64,000 nt of DNA from Halorubrum salinum (lineage in GTDB: Archaea > Halobacteriota > Halobacteria > Halobacteriales > Haloferacaceae). The stretch spans positions 248,001 through 312,000 of the forward strand of contig NZ_JANHDO010000002.1 of NCBI RefSeq assembly GCF_024494575.1, in the 5' to 3' direction. The position numbers and the translations under genes are program-made. Below, piece after piece: positions 15,633 through 25,939 of the stretch (positions are counted from its first letter, which is position 1; each line of letters starts with the position of its first letter). Under the pieces are notes generated by a model. It did no database searches, was not told where the DNA came from, and worked only from the letters and a program-made list of their open reading frames with translations.

Positions 15633-18227
15633 ATGAGTCGCGGCCCCGAACTGATAATCACGGAGAAAGACAACGCCGCCCGGCGCATCGCCGACATCCT
15701 GAGCGGCGAGTCCGCGACGGCGGAGCGGAAAAACGACGTGAACGTGTACAAGTGGGGCGGCAAGCGCTGTATCGGCCTCTCCGGGCACGTCGTCGGCGTC
15801 GACTTCCCGCCGGAGTACAACGACTGGCGCGACGTGGAGCCGGTCGAACTCATCGACGCTCCGACGACGAAACAACCCACTCAAGAGGGGATCGTCGCGG
15901 CCCTCCGCACGCTCGCGCGAAACGCCTCTCGGGTGACGATCGCGACCGACTACGACCGCGAGGGCGAACTCATCGGCAAGGAGGCGTACGAACTGGTCCG
16001 CGAGGTCAACGAGGACGCGCCGATCGACCGCGTCCGGTTCTCCTCGATCACGGAAAACGAGGTGCGGGAGGCGTTCGCGAACCCCGACGACCTGGACTTC
16101 GATCTCGCCGCCGCCGGGGAGGCCCGGCAGGTGATCGACCTCACGTGGGGCGCGGCGCTCACCCGGTTCCTCTCGCTTTCCGCCCGCCAGCTCGGCGACG
16201 ACTTCATCTCCGTCGGCCGGGTGCAGGGGCCGACGCTCAAGCTGATCGTCGACCGCGAACGCGAGATACAGGCGTTCGACCCCGAGTCCTACTGGGAGCT
16301 GTACGGGAACCTGACCAAGTCCGGCGGCGACCCCTTCGAGGCGCGCTACTTCTACCTGAACGACGAGGGCAACGAGGCCGAGCGCGTCTGGGACGGGGAC
16401 ACAGCGGAGATCCTGACGGAGGCGCTCGACGCGGCCGAGGCGGCCGTCGTCGACGACGTGACCCGCCGGACCCAGACTGACGACCCGCCGACGCCGTTCA
16501 ACACCACGGCGTTCATCCGCGCTGCGGGCTCGCTGGGCTACTCCGCACAGCGCGCGATGTCGCTCGCGGAGGACCTGTACACCGACGGCTACCTCACGTA
16601 CCCGCGGACGGACAACACGGTGTACCCCGAGGACTTGGAGCCCCGAGAGCTTCTCGAAGACCTCGCTTCCGCCTCGACGTTCGGCTCCGACGCCGCGAGC
16701 CTGCTGGAACTGGACGAGATAGAGCCAACCGAGGGCGACGAGGAGACGACGGACCACCCGCCGATCCACCCCACCGGCGAGATCCCCTCGGCGTCGGACC
16801 TCTCGGAGGACGAGTGGGAGGTGTACGAGCTCGTCGTGCGGCGGTTCCTCGCGACCTGTGCCGAGCCCGCGACGTGGGAGCGGCTGCGCGTCGTCGCGCT
16901 CGCGAACGGGGAGGCGACGCCCATCGCCGAGCGCGCGGACGGGCTCGCCGCGCTCCGGACCACCGAGGACGCGGACGGCCCGGCCGACCTCGTCGCAGAC
17001 GGCGGGCTCCGGCTGAAGGCGAACGGGAAGCGCCTGCTCTCTGCCGGCTACCACGAGGTCTATCCGTACCGCTCCAGCGACGAGCGGATCGTCCCCGACG
17101 TGGAGGTCGGCGAGACGCTCGCGCTCGACGAGCGACACACCGAGGCCAAAGAGACCCAGCCGCCGCGCCGCTACGGTCAGTCGCGACTCATCGAGGAGAT
17201 GGAAAAGCGCGGCGTCGGAACCAAGGCGACCCGGCACCGCACCTTGGAGAAGCTCTACGACCGAAACTACATCGAGAGCGACCCGCCGCGACCGACCCGG
17301 CTCGCGGAGGCGGTCGTCGAGGCCGCAGAGGAGTTCGCCGAACACGTCGTGAGCGAGGAGATGACCGCCCAACTGGAACAGGACATGCAGGCGATCGCGG
17401 CGGGCGAGAAGGAGTACGACGAGGTGACCGCGGAGTCGCGCGAGCTGCTCGAACGCGTGTTCGACGACCTCACCGAGTCGCGTGAGGCGGTCGGAGATCA
17501 CCTCCAGAAGTCGCTGAAGGCGGACAAGACGCTCGGGCCCTGTCCCGAGTGCGGCTCGGACCTGCTCGTTCGGAAGTCCAGGCAGGGGTCGTACTTCGTG
17601 GGCTGTGACGGCTACCCCGACTGCGAGTACACCCTGCCGCTCCCCTCGACGGGCAAACCGCTCATCCTCGACGAGACCTGCGAGGAGCACGACCTCAGGC
17701 ACGTGAAGATGCTCGCCGGGCGGAAGACGTTCGTCCACGGCTGTCCGCAGTGCAAGGCCGACGAGGCGGACGAACAGGAGGACGAGGTGATCGGCACGTG
17801 TCCCGACTGCGGCGACGAGCACGGGGGGAAGCTGGCGATCAAGCGGCTCCGCTCCGGCTCCCGACTCGTCGGCTGTACGCGCTACCCCGACTGTGACTAC
17901 TCGCTGCCGCTCCCCCGTCGCGGCGAGATCGAGGTCACGGACGAGACCTGCGAGGAGCACGACCTCCCCCACCTCCGCGTCCACTCGGGCGACGAGCCGT
18001 GGGAGCTTGGCTGTCCGATCTGTAACTACCGGGAGTTCACGGCCCGACAGAAGGGATCCGAGCTACAGGCCGTCGAGGGGATAGGCGAGAAGACGGCCGC
18101 GAAGCTGCAGGCGGCTGGCGTCGCCGGCGTCGACGACCTCAAGTCGGTCGACCCGGACGAACTCGCGGCCGACGTCGACGGCGTCGGCCCCGACACGGTC
18201 CGCGACTGGCAGGCGAACGCCGACTGA
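15633..18227 (+). CDS. topA: DNA topoisomerase I (type IA)
   Basis: Relaxes negative supercoils through a covalent 5'-phosphotyrosine. The 864-residue protein has a TOPRIM domain (VTIATDYDREGELIG near 100-120), the type IA core with catalytic Tyr at residue 323 in YLTYPRTDNT, and from residue 637 two pairs of zinc ribbons (CPECGSDL, CDGYPDCEYTLPLP, CPDCGDEHG, CTRYPDCDYSLPLP). The C-terminus (about 808-864) is a helix-hairpin-helix module (GIGEKTAAKLQAAGV and DGVGPDTVRDW). ATG 15633 removes a spurious N-terminal extension into the upstream gene. Monocistronic. Confidence 0.96.
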   Translation: MSRGPELIITEKDNAARRIADILSGESATAERKNDVNVYKWGGKRCIGLSGHVVGVDFPPEYNDWRDVEPVELIDAPTTKQPTQEGIVAALRTLARNASRVTIATDYDREGELIGKEAYELVREVNEDAPIDRVRFSSITENEVREAFANPDDLDFDLAAAGEARQVIDLTWGAALTRFLSLSARQLGDDFISVGRVQGPTLKLIVDREREIQAFDPESYWELYGNLTKSGGDPFEARYFYLNDEGNEAERVWDGDTAEILTEALDAAEAAVVDDVTRRTQTDDPPTPFNTTAFIRAAGSLGYSAQRAMSLAEDLYTDGYLTYPRTDNTVYPEDLEPRELLEDLASASTFGSDAASLLELDEIEPTEGDEETTDHPPIHPTGEIPSASDLSEDEWEVYELVVRRFLATCAEPATWERLRVVALANGEATPIAERADGLAALRTTEDADGPADLVADGGLRLKANGKRLLSAGYHEVYPYRSSDERIVPDVEVGETLALDERHTEAKETQPPRRYGQSRLIEEMEKRGVGTKATRHRTLEKLYDRNYIESDPPRPTRLAEAVVEAAEEFAEHVVSEEMTAQLEQDMQAIAAGEKEYDEVTAESRELLERVFDDLTESREAVGDHLQKSLKADKTLGPCPECGSDLLVRKSRQGSYFVGCDGYPDCEYTLPLPSTGKPLILDETCEEHDLRHVKMLAGRKTFVHGCPQCKADEADEQEDEVIGTCPDCGDEHGGKLAIKRLRSGSRLVGCTRYPDCDYSLPLPRRGEIEVTDETCEEHDLPHLRVHSGDEPWELGCPICNYREFTARQKGSELQAVEGIGEKTAAKLQAAGVAGVDDLKSVDPDELAADVDGVGPDTVRDWQANAD

Positions 18228-18311
18228 CGCGGCGATCGAACGGCTCCGTCGGCGATTCCGTCGATCCCACCCCCAAACCAATAAGTCGCGACCGCGTCGA
18301 CAGAGGTAGCG

Positions 18312-19805
18312 ATGGAACGCCGCGAGGGCGACGGCGGGTCGAGCGGAGATCTCCCGTCCGGAGACGGCCCCGTGTCGCCCGCCCTCCGGTCGGTGCTGTC
18401 CGCGATGCCGACGCCGGCGCTCGCGTGCGATCCGGAGACGCACGCGATCCGGGCGGCGAACTCACCCGCCGTCTCCCTCCTCGATCGGGAGCCCGCGGCG
18501 CTGCGGGTGCTCGATCTGTCCACCCTCACTGCCGCCGGGACCACAGTCGACGGCGATTCGGTCGACACGGCGATCGACCGCGCCCGAACCGCCGACGGTG
18601 ACGCCGGCACGGTCGCGGTGGAGACGGAAGCGGTCGACGGAGATGAGAGTCGACAACGGCTCGAACTCACGCCGCGGCTGTCGACGGTCGACGGAGACGA
18701 GTGGCTGATCGTCGGGGTCACCGACGTCACGGACCGCCTTCGAGCCGAGAGCCAACTGCGGTCACAGCTGCGCGTCACGGAGGCGATCGCGTCGACGCTT
18801 CCGGGCGCGTTGTTCGAGTGCACCGCGAACGGCACTCTCCACCGATGGAACGATCAGTTCGCCGCGGACACCGGCTACGAGGGACGCGAACTGTCGTCGA
18901 CCGAACTCACCTCGCTGTTCGTCGAGTCCGGTCCCGACCGCGGAAGCGACGCGGTCGGGGCGAGCGTCACCGAGATGCTCCGACGGGTGTACCGCGACGG
19001 CGACATCGCCGACCGCGAGGTGACGCTTCTCACCCGCGCCGGCGAGCGCGTCGCCTACCGGCTCACGCTCGGACCGATCACCGACGGCGACGAGGTGGTC
19101 GGCGCGATCGGGATCGGCGAGGACGTGACTGCGACCTCGCTCCGAGAGGAGCGACTCGCCGTGTTGACGCGGGTGTTACGACACAACTTCCGCAACGACC
19201 TCAACGTGGTGACGGGGTTCACGGAACGGGCGATCGAGGCCACCGACGACCCGCAACGCGCCGCGGAACTCGACCGCGTCGTCGACACCGCAGAGCGGCT
19301 GCTTCGGGTCGGCGAGACGGCGCGAAAAGTCGAGCGACTGCTCGCCGACCGGCCGGATCCGCAGCCGCTCGACCTCCGTGAGACCGTCGCCGAGGCGATC
19401 GCGTCGCTGCCGAGAGACCCCCGCGAGCGCGCCGAGATCCACGTCGACGTACCCGGGGGAGTCACCGTCACCGCGATCGGCTATCTCGCCGAGGCGCTCG
19501 CGGAGCTCGTCGACAACGCGATCCGACACAACGACACTGAGCACCCGCGCGTCGAGATCTCGGCCGCGGAGCTGCCGAGCGAGTCGTGGACGTCGCTGGT
19601 CGTCGACGACGACGGCCCCGGTATTCCCCCCGCCGAGCGAGCGGTGCTCACCGGCGAGGAGACGCCCTTGGACCACGCGAGCGGCCTCGGACTCTGGTAC
19701 GTCAGTTGGATCGTCGGGGCGAGCGGCGGGACGCTCAACATCACCGAGAGCAGCGACGGCGGGAGTCGGATCGAGATCGAACTCAAGACGTCCGAGACCG
19801 GGTGA
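18312..19805 (+). CDS. PAS-domain histidine kinase
   Basis: Cytoplasmic sensor kinase of 497 residues without membrane segments. Two PAS-like domains (about 25-145 and 155-280) precede the haloarchaeal H-box LRHNFRNDLNVV with phospho-acceptor His291, then a HATPase domain: N box ELVDNAIRHND, G1 DDDGPGIP, G2 ASGLGLWYV. No response regulator is adjacent, as is common for haloarchaeal orphan kinases, so the partner and signal are unknown. Confidence 0.9.
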   Translation: MERREGDGGSSGDLPSGDGPVSPALRSVLSAMPTPALACDPETHAIRAANSPAVSLLDREPAALRVLDLSTLTAAGTTVDGDSVDTAIDRARTADGDAGTVAVETEAVDGDESRQRLELTPRLSTVDGDEWLIVGVTDVTDRLRAESQLRSQLRVTEAIASTLPGALFECTANGTLHRWNDQFAADTGYEGRELSSTELTSLFVESGPDRGSDAVGASVTEMLRRVYRDGDIADREVTLLTRAGERVAYRLTLGPITDGDEVVGAIGIGEDVTATSLREERLAVLTRVLRHNFRNDLNVVTGFTERAIEATDDPQRAAELDRVVDTAERLLRVGETARKVERLLADRPDPQPLDLRETVAEAIASLPRDPRERAEIHVDVPGGVTVTAIGYLAEALAELVDNAIRHNDTEHPRVEISAAELPSESWTSLVVDDDGPGIPPAERAVLTGEETPLDHASGLGLWYVSWIVGASGGTLNITESSDGGSRIEIELKTSETG

Positions 19806-19850
19806 GCGGTGCGGTCGAGGTCGTTCGACCGGTGTTCCTGCGCCGCGTGC

Positions 19851-20240
19851 TCACTCGACGAGCCGAACCTCGTCGCCGACCGCGACCTCGTCGGCCGCGC
19901 CGGCCGGCAGCTCGACGACCGTGTCGGCGCGTCCGCGGCCGAGTCCGACGAACGGGGCGAGCCGTTTCCGTTTCGTCACCTCTCCGTCGACGAGCCACAG
20001 CGCGTCGATCGCGAAGGGGACGAAGAGCATGTGGAGCCACTGGCTATCCGCCTCTGAGAACGGGAACACGAGCGCGTAGCCGTCGGGGACGGAGCGCCGA
20101 AACATCAGGCCGCGGCCCTGTTCGAGCGTCGATCGGGCGACGTCGACGTCGCCGGCGAGGACGGTCTCGGTCTCGCCCTCACTCCCGGCTCCGGCCGCCG
20201 TCTGCTCGCCGAGCGTGTCGCGGCGGTGGACGAGTCGCAC
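19851..20240 (-). CDS. DUF192 family protein
   Basis: The 129-residue protein belongs to DUF192: the conserved core EQGRGLMFRRSVPDGYALVFPF and the strand pair HMLFVPFAIDALWLVDG are visible, followed by the VVELPAG..VAVGDEV end. The start is GTG. Family members are small beta proteins of unknown function, often secreted; no clear signal peptide is present here. Convergent with the kinase gene (45 bases). Confidence 0.85.
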   Translation of the reverse strand: MRLVHRRDTLGEQTAAGAGSEGETETVLAGDVDVARSTLEQGRGLMFRRSVPDGYALVFPFSEADSQWLHMLFVPFAIDALWLVDGEVTKRKRLAPFVGLGRGRADTVVELPAGAADEVAVGDEVRLVE

Positions 20241-20346
20241 GCTCGTCAGTCGACGCCGTCGAATAAATAGCCTCGTGGTCGACTGCGGGCGTCACACCCC
20301 GGCGGGATCGGTTCGCGTCCGCCTTGCGATCAGCTTCGCCTCGCGA

Positions 20347-20601
20347 TCAGCTCGCGTCGCCGTACGTCTCGTCGAGGTACTCGACGATGTCGTCGCTCTC
20401 GGCCATCCCTTCGATGCCGTTGGCCTCGTCGACGAGCACGGGGACGCCGGTCTGGCCGCTTATCGCCTCGACTTCGGTTCGCTCGTCGTGTGAGCGCGGC
20501 ACCATGACGGAGTCGTACTCCACGCCGAGGTCGGCGAGTTTGGTCTTCACTTTCGCACAGTACGGGCACCCGTCTAGTTCGTACAGCGTCAGGTCGGCCA
20601 T
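20347..20601 (-). CDS. Glutaredoxin-like protein
   Basis: Small thioredoxin-fold redox protein of 84 residues with the CPYC active site at residues 12-15, the cis-Pro in GVPVLVDE and a final helix SDDIVEYLDETYG. Haloarchaea use gamma-glutamylcysteine rather than glutathione, so that thiol is the probable partner (known for the group, not visible here). It is likely transcribed alone. Confidence 0.92.
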   Translation of the reverse strand: MADLTLYELDGCPYCAKVKTKLADLGVEYDSVMVPRSHDERTEVEAISGQTGVPVLVDEANGIEGMAESDDIVEYLDETYGDAS

Positions 20602-20713
20602 CGGCGACGGCTACGGGACAGACGCGTAAAGAAGTACTGCGGTCGGTGCGCGCCGCGCGCACGGGCGGCGCGCCGAGAGGCTGGTAGCGTCAACCGGCGG
20701 AGTGACGCGTCAA

Positions 20714-22093
20714 CTAGAGGATGACGCCGCGGGTCTGGAGGACGTAGTAGGCGGCGAGCAGGGCCGCGATAGCGTACTGACCGAGGTCGACGTCGCTCGC
20801 CTCGCCGATCGCGACCTTGATGATCGGGTACGCGACGATCCCGGCCGCCAGTCCGTCGGCGATGGAGTAGGCGAACGGCATCACGGTGACGGTGAGCCCG
20901 GCCGACACCGCCCACGCGGGGTCGCTCCAGTCGACCTCGACGAGTCCCTGCAGCATCATCACGCCGACGACGATCAGCGCGATGAAGGAGGCGTACTCCG
21001 GGATGGCCGCCACCACGGGTATCACGGCGAGCGATACGAGGAATAAGGCGGCGACGACGAGCGCCGTGAGCCCCGTTCTCCCGCCCTCTTCGACGCCGGT
21101 CGACGACTCGATGAACGTCGTCACCGTGGAGGTGCCGACCACGGCGCCGAAGGTGGTCCCGACCGCGTCTGCCATAAGCGGGCGGTCCATGTCGGGGAGG
21201 TCACCGTCCTCGTCGAGGAAGTCACCGAACTGCGAGACGCCGATGAGCGTCCCGGCGGTGTCGAAGAAGTCGACGAAGAAGAACGTGAACACGACGAGCC
21301 CGAACGTGAGCGGGTCGATGTCGGCGAGCCCGTCGACGAACGCGCCCGCGAGCGGCGTGATGTCGTACTGCGCCGACGGAAGCGTTTCGGGGGTGACCGT
21401 TCCGCGCTCGAAGACCCCGGCGAGCGTGAGCCCCCAGCCGACGAGCGACGTGGTCAGGATGCCGGTGACGATCGCGCCGGTGACGTTGCGCGCCCACAAC
21501 ACGAACGTCAACACGAGCCCGAGCACGCCCAAGATCGCCCACGGGTTCCCGAAGATCCCGCCGAGCGTGACGAGCGTCGCCTCGTCGGGAACGACGATCT
21601 GCAGCTCCTGAAAGCCGATGAAAAGCAGGAACAGCCCGATACCGGCACCGACCGAACGCTTGACCGGTTCCGGGAACAGCCGGATGACGTACTCGCGCGC
21701 GCCGACGGCCGTTAAGAGCATGAACAGCACGCCCTCGACGAAGACGGCCGCGAGCGCCGTCTGCCACGGAATTCCGAGCCCCAACACGACCGTGTACGCG
21801 AAGAAGGCGTTGAGCCCGAGACCCGGTGCGAGCCCGAACGGCCGGTTGGCGTAGACGGCCATGACGAAGGTCGCGACGGCCGCGGACAGCACCGTCGCGA
21901 TGGCGATCATCTGGACGACCTCGAAGAACTCGTACCCGGGGATCTGGATCGCCTCGGCCAGAATAAACGGATTCACGACGATGATGTACGACATCGCGAG
22001 GAACGTCGTGAGCCCCGCAACCAGCTCCGTGCGGACGTCTGAGCCGTGCGCTTCTACGTCGAACCGAGCGGCCAGCGTGTCTGAAAGCCCCAT
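20714..22093 (-). CDS. NCS2/AzgA-like purine permease
   Basis: Proton-coupled guanine/hypoxanthine/adenine uptake permease. The 459-residue protein has about 13 TM segments; the AzgA-type signatures are present: ELVAGLTTFLAMSYIIVVNP near the N-terminus, NRPFGLAPGLGLNAFFAY, and FFFVDFFDTAGTLIGV with GTSTVTTFIESSTGVEEGGRTG in the second half. ATG 22093 is used because the upstream in-frame extension is not hydrophobic and lies in the promoter. It lies 134 bases downstream of a phosphoribosyltransferase-type regulator on the same strand, a context suggesting purine or PRPP linkage. Confidence 0.9.
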   Translation of the reverse strand: MGLSDTLAARFDVEAHGSDVRTELVAGLTTFLAMSYIIVVNPFILAEAIQIPGYEFFEVVQMIAIATVLSAAVATFVMAVYANRPFGLAPGLGLNAFFAYTVVLGLGIPWQTALAAVFVEGVLFMLLTAVGAREYVIRLFPEPVKRSVGAGIGLFLLFIGFQELQIVVPDEATLVTLGGIFGNPWAILGVLGLVLTFVLWARNVTGAIVTGILTTSLVGWGLTLAGVFERGTVTPETLPSAQYDITPLAGAFVDGLADIDPLTFGLVVFTFFFVDFFDTAGTLIGVSQFGDFLDEDGDLPDMDRPLMADAVGTTFGAVVGTSTVTTFIESSTGVEEGGRTGLTALVVAALFLVSLAVIPVVAAIPEYASFIALIVVGVMMLQGLVEVDWSDPAWAVSAGLTVTVMPFAYSIADGLAAGIVAYPIIKVAIGEASDVDLGQYAIAALLAAYYVLQTRGVIL

Positions 22094-22227
22094 TGAACGG
22101 GTGTGGATACCGCCGGATCGGATGATAAGTGTTGCTGAACGGGGCGGATCGATATCCAAGAACGTGGGTGAATTCGGCGAACGAGCGTCCGATCAGTCAC
22201 CGAAAATGCGCGAACGTGCCTACTCGC

Positions 22228-22941
22228 CTACTCGAACGTCGTCAGCGCGCCGACCGGGGCGTCCGTGATCGCTCGCGCGCGCTCCATCCCTTCATCGCCG
22301 ACGGCGATGAGCGTGAACACGCCCGTGATGTCGGCGTCGGCCTGCAGGGCGATATCGAGGAGCAGCTCCTGTGTTTCGCCCGACCGGATCAGGTCGTCGA
22401 CGACGAGCACCGTGTCGCCGGCGTCGATGGCGCGAGCGGGCAGGTAGTAGGTGAGTTCGATCCCGGAGGCGAGCCGCTGGCGCGACTCGATGAACTCCTC
22501 GACCGCGGTCTCCTTCGACTTCTTGGCGTACGCGAGCCGCGCGTCGAAGAAGGACGCCATGGCCGCGCCGAGCGTGATGCCGTCGGTCGCCGCGGTGAGG
22601 ATCACGTCCGGCGACTCGAACGAGAACGTCTCGGCGGCGACCGGCGCGACCAGGTCGAGGAACGACTGGTCGAAGACGACGCCGCTGTTGTCGACGTACC
22701 CCTCGTCGTCGAACGAGACGCGGGCGATAAGCTCGTCCGCGAGCGCGTCGCGACCCACCGCTTCGACCACCTCGCTCGCGCGATCTGCACCGGGCAGCAC
22801 GTGGCCGTTCACGTAGCGGTTCAGGTCGCCGGCTGGGAGCCCCGTCACCGCGGACAGCTCCTCGTACGTTCGCGTCTCCTTGAGCATTCGTAGCACGGCG
22901 ACCGCCTGCAACTGGAGGGCCGCCTTCTCTGCTCGATTCAT
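22228..22941 (-). CDS. gfcR: HTH-phosphoribosyltransferase regulator (GfcR type)
   Basis: The 237-residue protein has an N-terminal helix-turn-helix (about 20-60, YEELSAVTGLPAGDLNRYVNG) and a type I phosphoribosyltransferase domain (about 80-225) with the PRPP loop VLVVDDLIRSGET. Haloarchaeal proteins of this architecture include GfcR, reported as regulator of glucose/fructose degradation in Haloferax. The fold also fits purine-type regulators, and a purine permease lies downstream, so the regulon is open. The 22942-22975 region upstream contains CGATCACGATCATCG, a short direct repeat that could be an operator. Confidence 0.82.
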   Translation of the reverse strand: MNRAEKAALQLQAVAVLRMLKETRTYEELSAVTGLPAGDLNRYVNGHVLPGADRASEVVEAVGRDALADELIARVSFDDEGYVDNSGVVFDQSFLDLVAPVAAETFSFESPDVILTAATDGITLGAAMASFFDARLAYAKKSKETAVEEFIESRQRLASGIELTYYLPARAIDAGDTVLVVDDLIRSGETQELLLDIALQADADITGVFTLIAVGDEGMERARAITDAPVGALTTFE

Positions 22942-23063
22942 GTCGATGATCGTGATCGCACAAGTATGAATACGTCGAAGTGTCGTTCGCGCGAGAACGC
23001 CCGATCGACCCCACGGGTGTGGACATCTCGGACGAGTCGCCGGCCGATCGGCTCGGTGATCCC

Positions 23064-23906
23064 TTACCGCTCTCTGACGACGACGAACTCGGCCAGATCG
23101 CGGAGGTACTCGATCGCCTCCGTCTCGGGCGGGTCAGCGCGGTCGAGCGCGGCGAGCGCGAGTTCGGACTGCTCGCGCGCTCGCTCGTCGATCTCGCCGG
23201 GCGTGAGCGACGTGACCTGCACCACCGAGGGGCGGTCCATCTCCGCGTCCTGTCCGGTCGGCTTGCCGAGTTCCTCTGCGTCGGCGGTGGCGTCCAACAC
23301 GTCGTCACGCATCTGGAAGGCGACGCCGACGCGCTCTGCGTACTCGCCGAACGAGTCGATCGCCTCGGGGTCGGCGTCGCCCGCGACCGCGCCGAGTTCG
23401 GCTGCCGCTCGGAACAGCGCGCCGGTCTTTCGCCGGGCGAGCTCCATGTATTCCTCCTCGTTCGTCGGGCGGGCGGCGAGCTCCGTCGCCTCGCCCTCGC
23501 CGAGTTCGACCATCGCCTCCGCGACGGTCCGCATCGCCCGCGGCTCGCCGGAGAAGAGCGCGAACGCCTCCCCGAGCAGGCCGTCGCTGGCGACGATCGC
23601 CGGACCGTAGCCGAACTCCGCCCACGCCGAGGGCGTTCCCCGCCTGACTTCGGAGCGGTCGATGATGTCGTCGATCACGAGCGACGCGTTGTGGACGAAC
23701 TCGATCCCGGCGGCGAAGTTGACGGCGTCGTCGGGGTCGCCGTCGAACGCCTCGCACGCGAGGATCGTCACCGCGGGCCTGACTCGCTTGCCGCCGGCGA
23801 GGACGACGTGACCGACCTCAGCGGACAGCTCCTCGGGCTCCACCTCGTCGATCACGGCTTCGAGCCGCTCTTCGACGAGCGCGACCCGGCGCTGCAGGTA
23901 CTCCAT
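23064..23906 (-). CDS. Short polyprenyl (GGPP/FPP) synthase
   Basis: Trans-isoprenyl diphosphate synthase making C15/C20 chains for archaeal lipids. The first aspartate-rich motif is DDIID at 79-83 preceded by GIEFVHNASLVI, the GGKRVRP substrate loop is at 38-44, and the second motif reads MRDDVLD near 205. At 280 residues it is shorter than the main haloarchaeal GGPP synthase, so it may be a paralogue of IdsA. ATG 23906 removes a non-homologous extension. Divergent from argS, with a shared 152-base promoter region. Confidence 0.88.
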   Translation of the reverse strand: MEYLQRRVALVEERLEAVIDEVEPEELSAEVGHVVLAGGKRVRPAVTILACEAFDGDPDDAVNFAAGIEFVHNASLVIDDIIDRSEVRRGTPSAWAEFGYGPAIVASDGLLGEAFALFSGEPRAMRTVAEAMVELGEGEATELAARPTNEEEYMELARRKTGALFRAAAELGAVAGDADPEAIDSFGEYAERVGVAFQMRDDVLDATADAEELGKPTGQDAEMDRPSVVQVTSLTPGEIDERAREQSELALAALDRADPPETEAIEYLRDLAEFVVVRER

Positions 23907-24058
23907 CTGGTATACGAACGGGACCGCCGCGCAAAGGCCTAACGGAAGGACGGCGGAGCCCGTCTCCTCCACCGCACGCCGCGCGTCGCCGCGGAGCGCC
24001 GCGTTCGCGGCCGAGCCGCTTCGGAAGGCCCTTTTAACCCGCCGGTCGAACGGACGGT

Positions 24059-25840
24059 ATGTTCAGGCAGTTCCGGTCGGAGGTCGAGGCCGCGCTCGCG
24101 GACGCGCTCGCCGCCTTGGACCTCCCGACCGACGACCTCGGCATCGAACGCCCGCCCGACGACATGGACGCGACGCTCGCCTCGAGCGTCGCCTTCCGAC
24201 TCGCAGGCGAGGTCGGCGACGCCCCGCCGAACGTCGCGGCGCAGGTCGCCGAGGCGGTCACCGTCGACGACGCCGCGTACGTCGCGAGCGTCGACACCGC
24301 CGGGCCGTACGTGAACTTCCACGCGAACGAGCGCTACCTCGCGGACACCCTCGACGCGGCCGCCCCCGCCGACGACTACGGCGCGCTCTCCGACCGAGCC
24401 ACCTCCGTCGTCGTCGAGCACACGAGCGCGAACCCCACCGGCCCCGTCCACGTGGGACGCGCCCGCAACCCCATCGTCGGCGACGCCGTCGCGAACCTGC
24501 TCGCGTACGCCGGCTACGACGTCGACCGCCACTACTACGTCAACGACGCCGGCCGCCAGATGGCGGTGTTCACGTGGGCGTACGAGCGGTTCGACGAGTC
24601 CGACCTCGACGCCGAACCCGCCCGCGACCGCGCCGAGTACGACCTCGTGCGCTACTACCGGAAGGGGAACGCCTACCTCGAAGCGGCCGACCCCGACGAC
24701 GTCGAGGCCGCGGAAGCGGAGATATCGGCGATCCTCCAGGGGCTCGAAGCCGGCGACGAGGAGACGTACGAGCGCGTCGGCGAGGTCGTCGACGCCGTGC
24801 TCGGCGGGATGAAAGACTGCCTCGCGCGCCTGCCCGCCGAGTTCGACGAGTTCGTCAAGGAGACTCGGTTCATGCGCGACGGGTCGACAGACGAGGTCGC
24901 GGCGCGGCTCAAGGAGACGGAGTACGCCGTCTACGAGGAGGACGCGTGGCAGTTGGAGCTCGACGACTGGGGGATAGACAAGAACCTCGTCTTTCTCCGC
25001 TCCGACGACACCAGCCTCTACACCACCCGCGATCTGGCCCACCACGAGTGGAAGTTCGCGAACTACGACCGCGCCGTTACCGTGCTCGGCGAGGACCACA
25101 AGCTGCAGGCCGACCAGCTCGACGCGACGCTCGAACTCCTCGGCAACGACGTCGACCGGCTCGGTCACGTCATCTACTCGTACGTTAACCTCCCGGAGGG
25201 GAAGATGTCGACCCGCCGGGGGACCGGCGTGATGCTCGACGACCTCCTCGACGAGGCCATCGACCGCGCCCGCGAGGCGGTCGAGTCCCGGATGGACGAC
25301 CGCATCCGCGACGACGACCTGACCGACGCCGACGTCGAGCGGATCGCCCACCAGGTCGGGATCGGCGCGGTCCGGTACGACATCGTCTCGAAACAGCCCG
25401 CGAAGGCGATCACCTTCGAGTGGGACGACGCGCTCGACTTCGAGGGGCAGTCCGCCCCGTTCGTCCAGTACGTCCACGCGCGCTGTTGCGGAATCTTGGA
25501 CGAGGCCGAAGCCGAGGGCGTGGCCGTCCCCGAACCGGGCGAACCGCTCGACGTCGACGCGAGCGCCCTCGAAACCGACGAGGCGCGAGACCTGCTGCGC
25601 GAGGTCGCGCGGTTCCCGGCCGCGATCGAGTCCGCAGCCGAGGACTTAGAGCCCCACACGATCGCGACGTTCACCCGCGAGTTCGCCGACGCGTACAACG
25701 CCTTCTACCGCGAGTGTCCGGTCGTCACCGCCGAGAGCGACGACCTCCGGGCCGCCCGCGTCGCGCTCGTCGCCGCCGCGAGACACACGATGGCGAACGC
25801 GCTCGACGTGCTCGGGGTCGAAGCGCCGGAGTCGATGTAG
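24059..25840 (+). CDS. argS: Arginyl-tRNA synthetase
   Basis: Class I synthetase charging tRNA-Arg. The 593-residue protein contains the N-terminal additional domain, the HIGH-like signature as HVGR (within [19 protein letters not shown]), the KMSKS equivalent as GKMSTRRG and a C-terminal DALR anticodon-binding domain. An AT-containing promoter (CTTTTAACCC) lies about 30 bases before the ATG. Monocistronic, 99 bases before prf1. Confidence 0.97.
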   Translation: MFRQFRSEVEAALADALAALDLPTDDLGIERPPDDMDATLASSVAFRLAGEVGDAPPNVAAQVAEAVTVDDAAYVASVDTAGPYVNFHANERYLADTLDAAAPADDYGALSDRATSVVVEHTSANPTGPVHVGRARNPIVGDAVANLLAYAGYDVDRHYYVNDAGRQMAVFTWAYERFDESDLDAEPARDRAEYDLVRYYRKGNAYLEAADPDDVEAAEAEISAILQGLEAGDEETYERVGEVVDAVLGGMKDCLARLPAEFDEFVKETRFMRDGSTDEVAARLKETEYAVYEEDAWQLELDDWGIDKNLVFLRSDDTSLYTTRDLAHHEWKFANYDRAVTVLGEDHKLQADQLDATLELLGNDVDRLGHVIYSYVNLPEGKMSTRRGTGVMLDDLLDEAIDRAREAVESRMDDRIRDDDLTDADVERIAHQVGIGAVRYDIVSKQPAKAITFEWDDALDFEGQSAPFVQYVHARCCGILDEAEAEGVAVPEPGEPLDVDASALETDEARDLLREVARFPAAIESAAEDLEPHTIATFTREFADAYNAFYRECPVVTAESDDLRAARVALVAAARHTMANALDVLGVEAPESM

Positions 25841-25939
25841 GTCGCTCGCGGATCCGTTCTCTCCGGCCCCGAGTCATCCGATCGCGGTCGAATCGACAGG
25901 TCAAAGCTTACTTACACGCACGCGACCGTATCTGAGACA

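Noticed and set aside
15603-17984. Minus-strand open frame of 793 codons opposite topA
   Set aside because: TopA has all catalytic and zinc motifs; the antisense frame has no recognisable domain.
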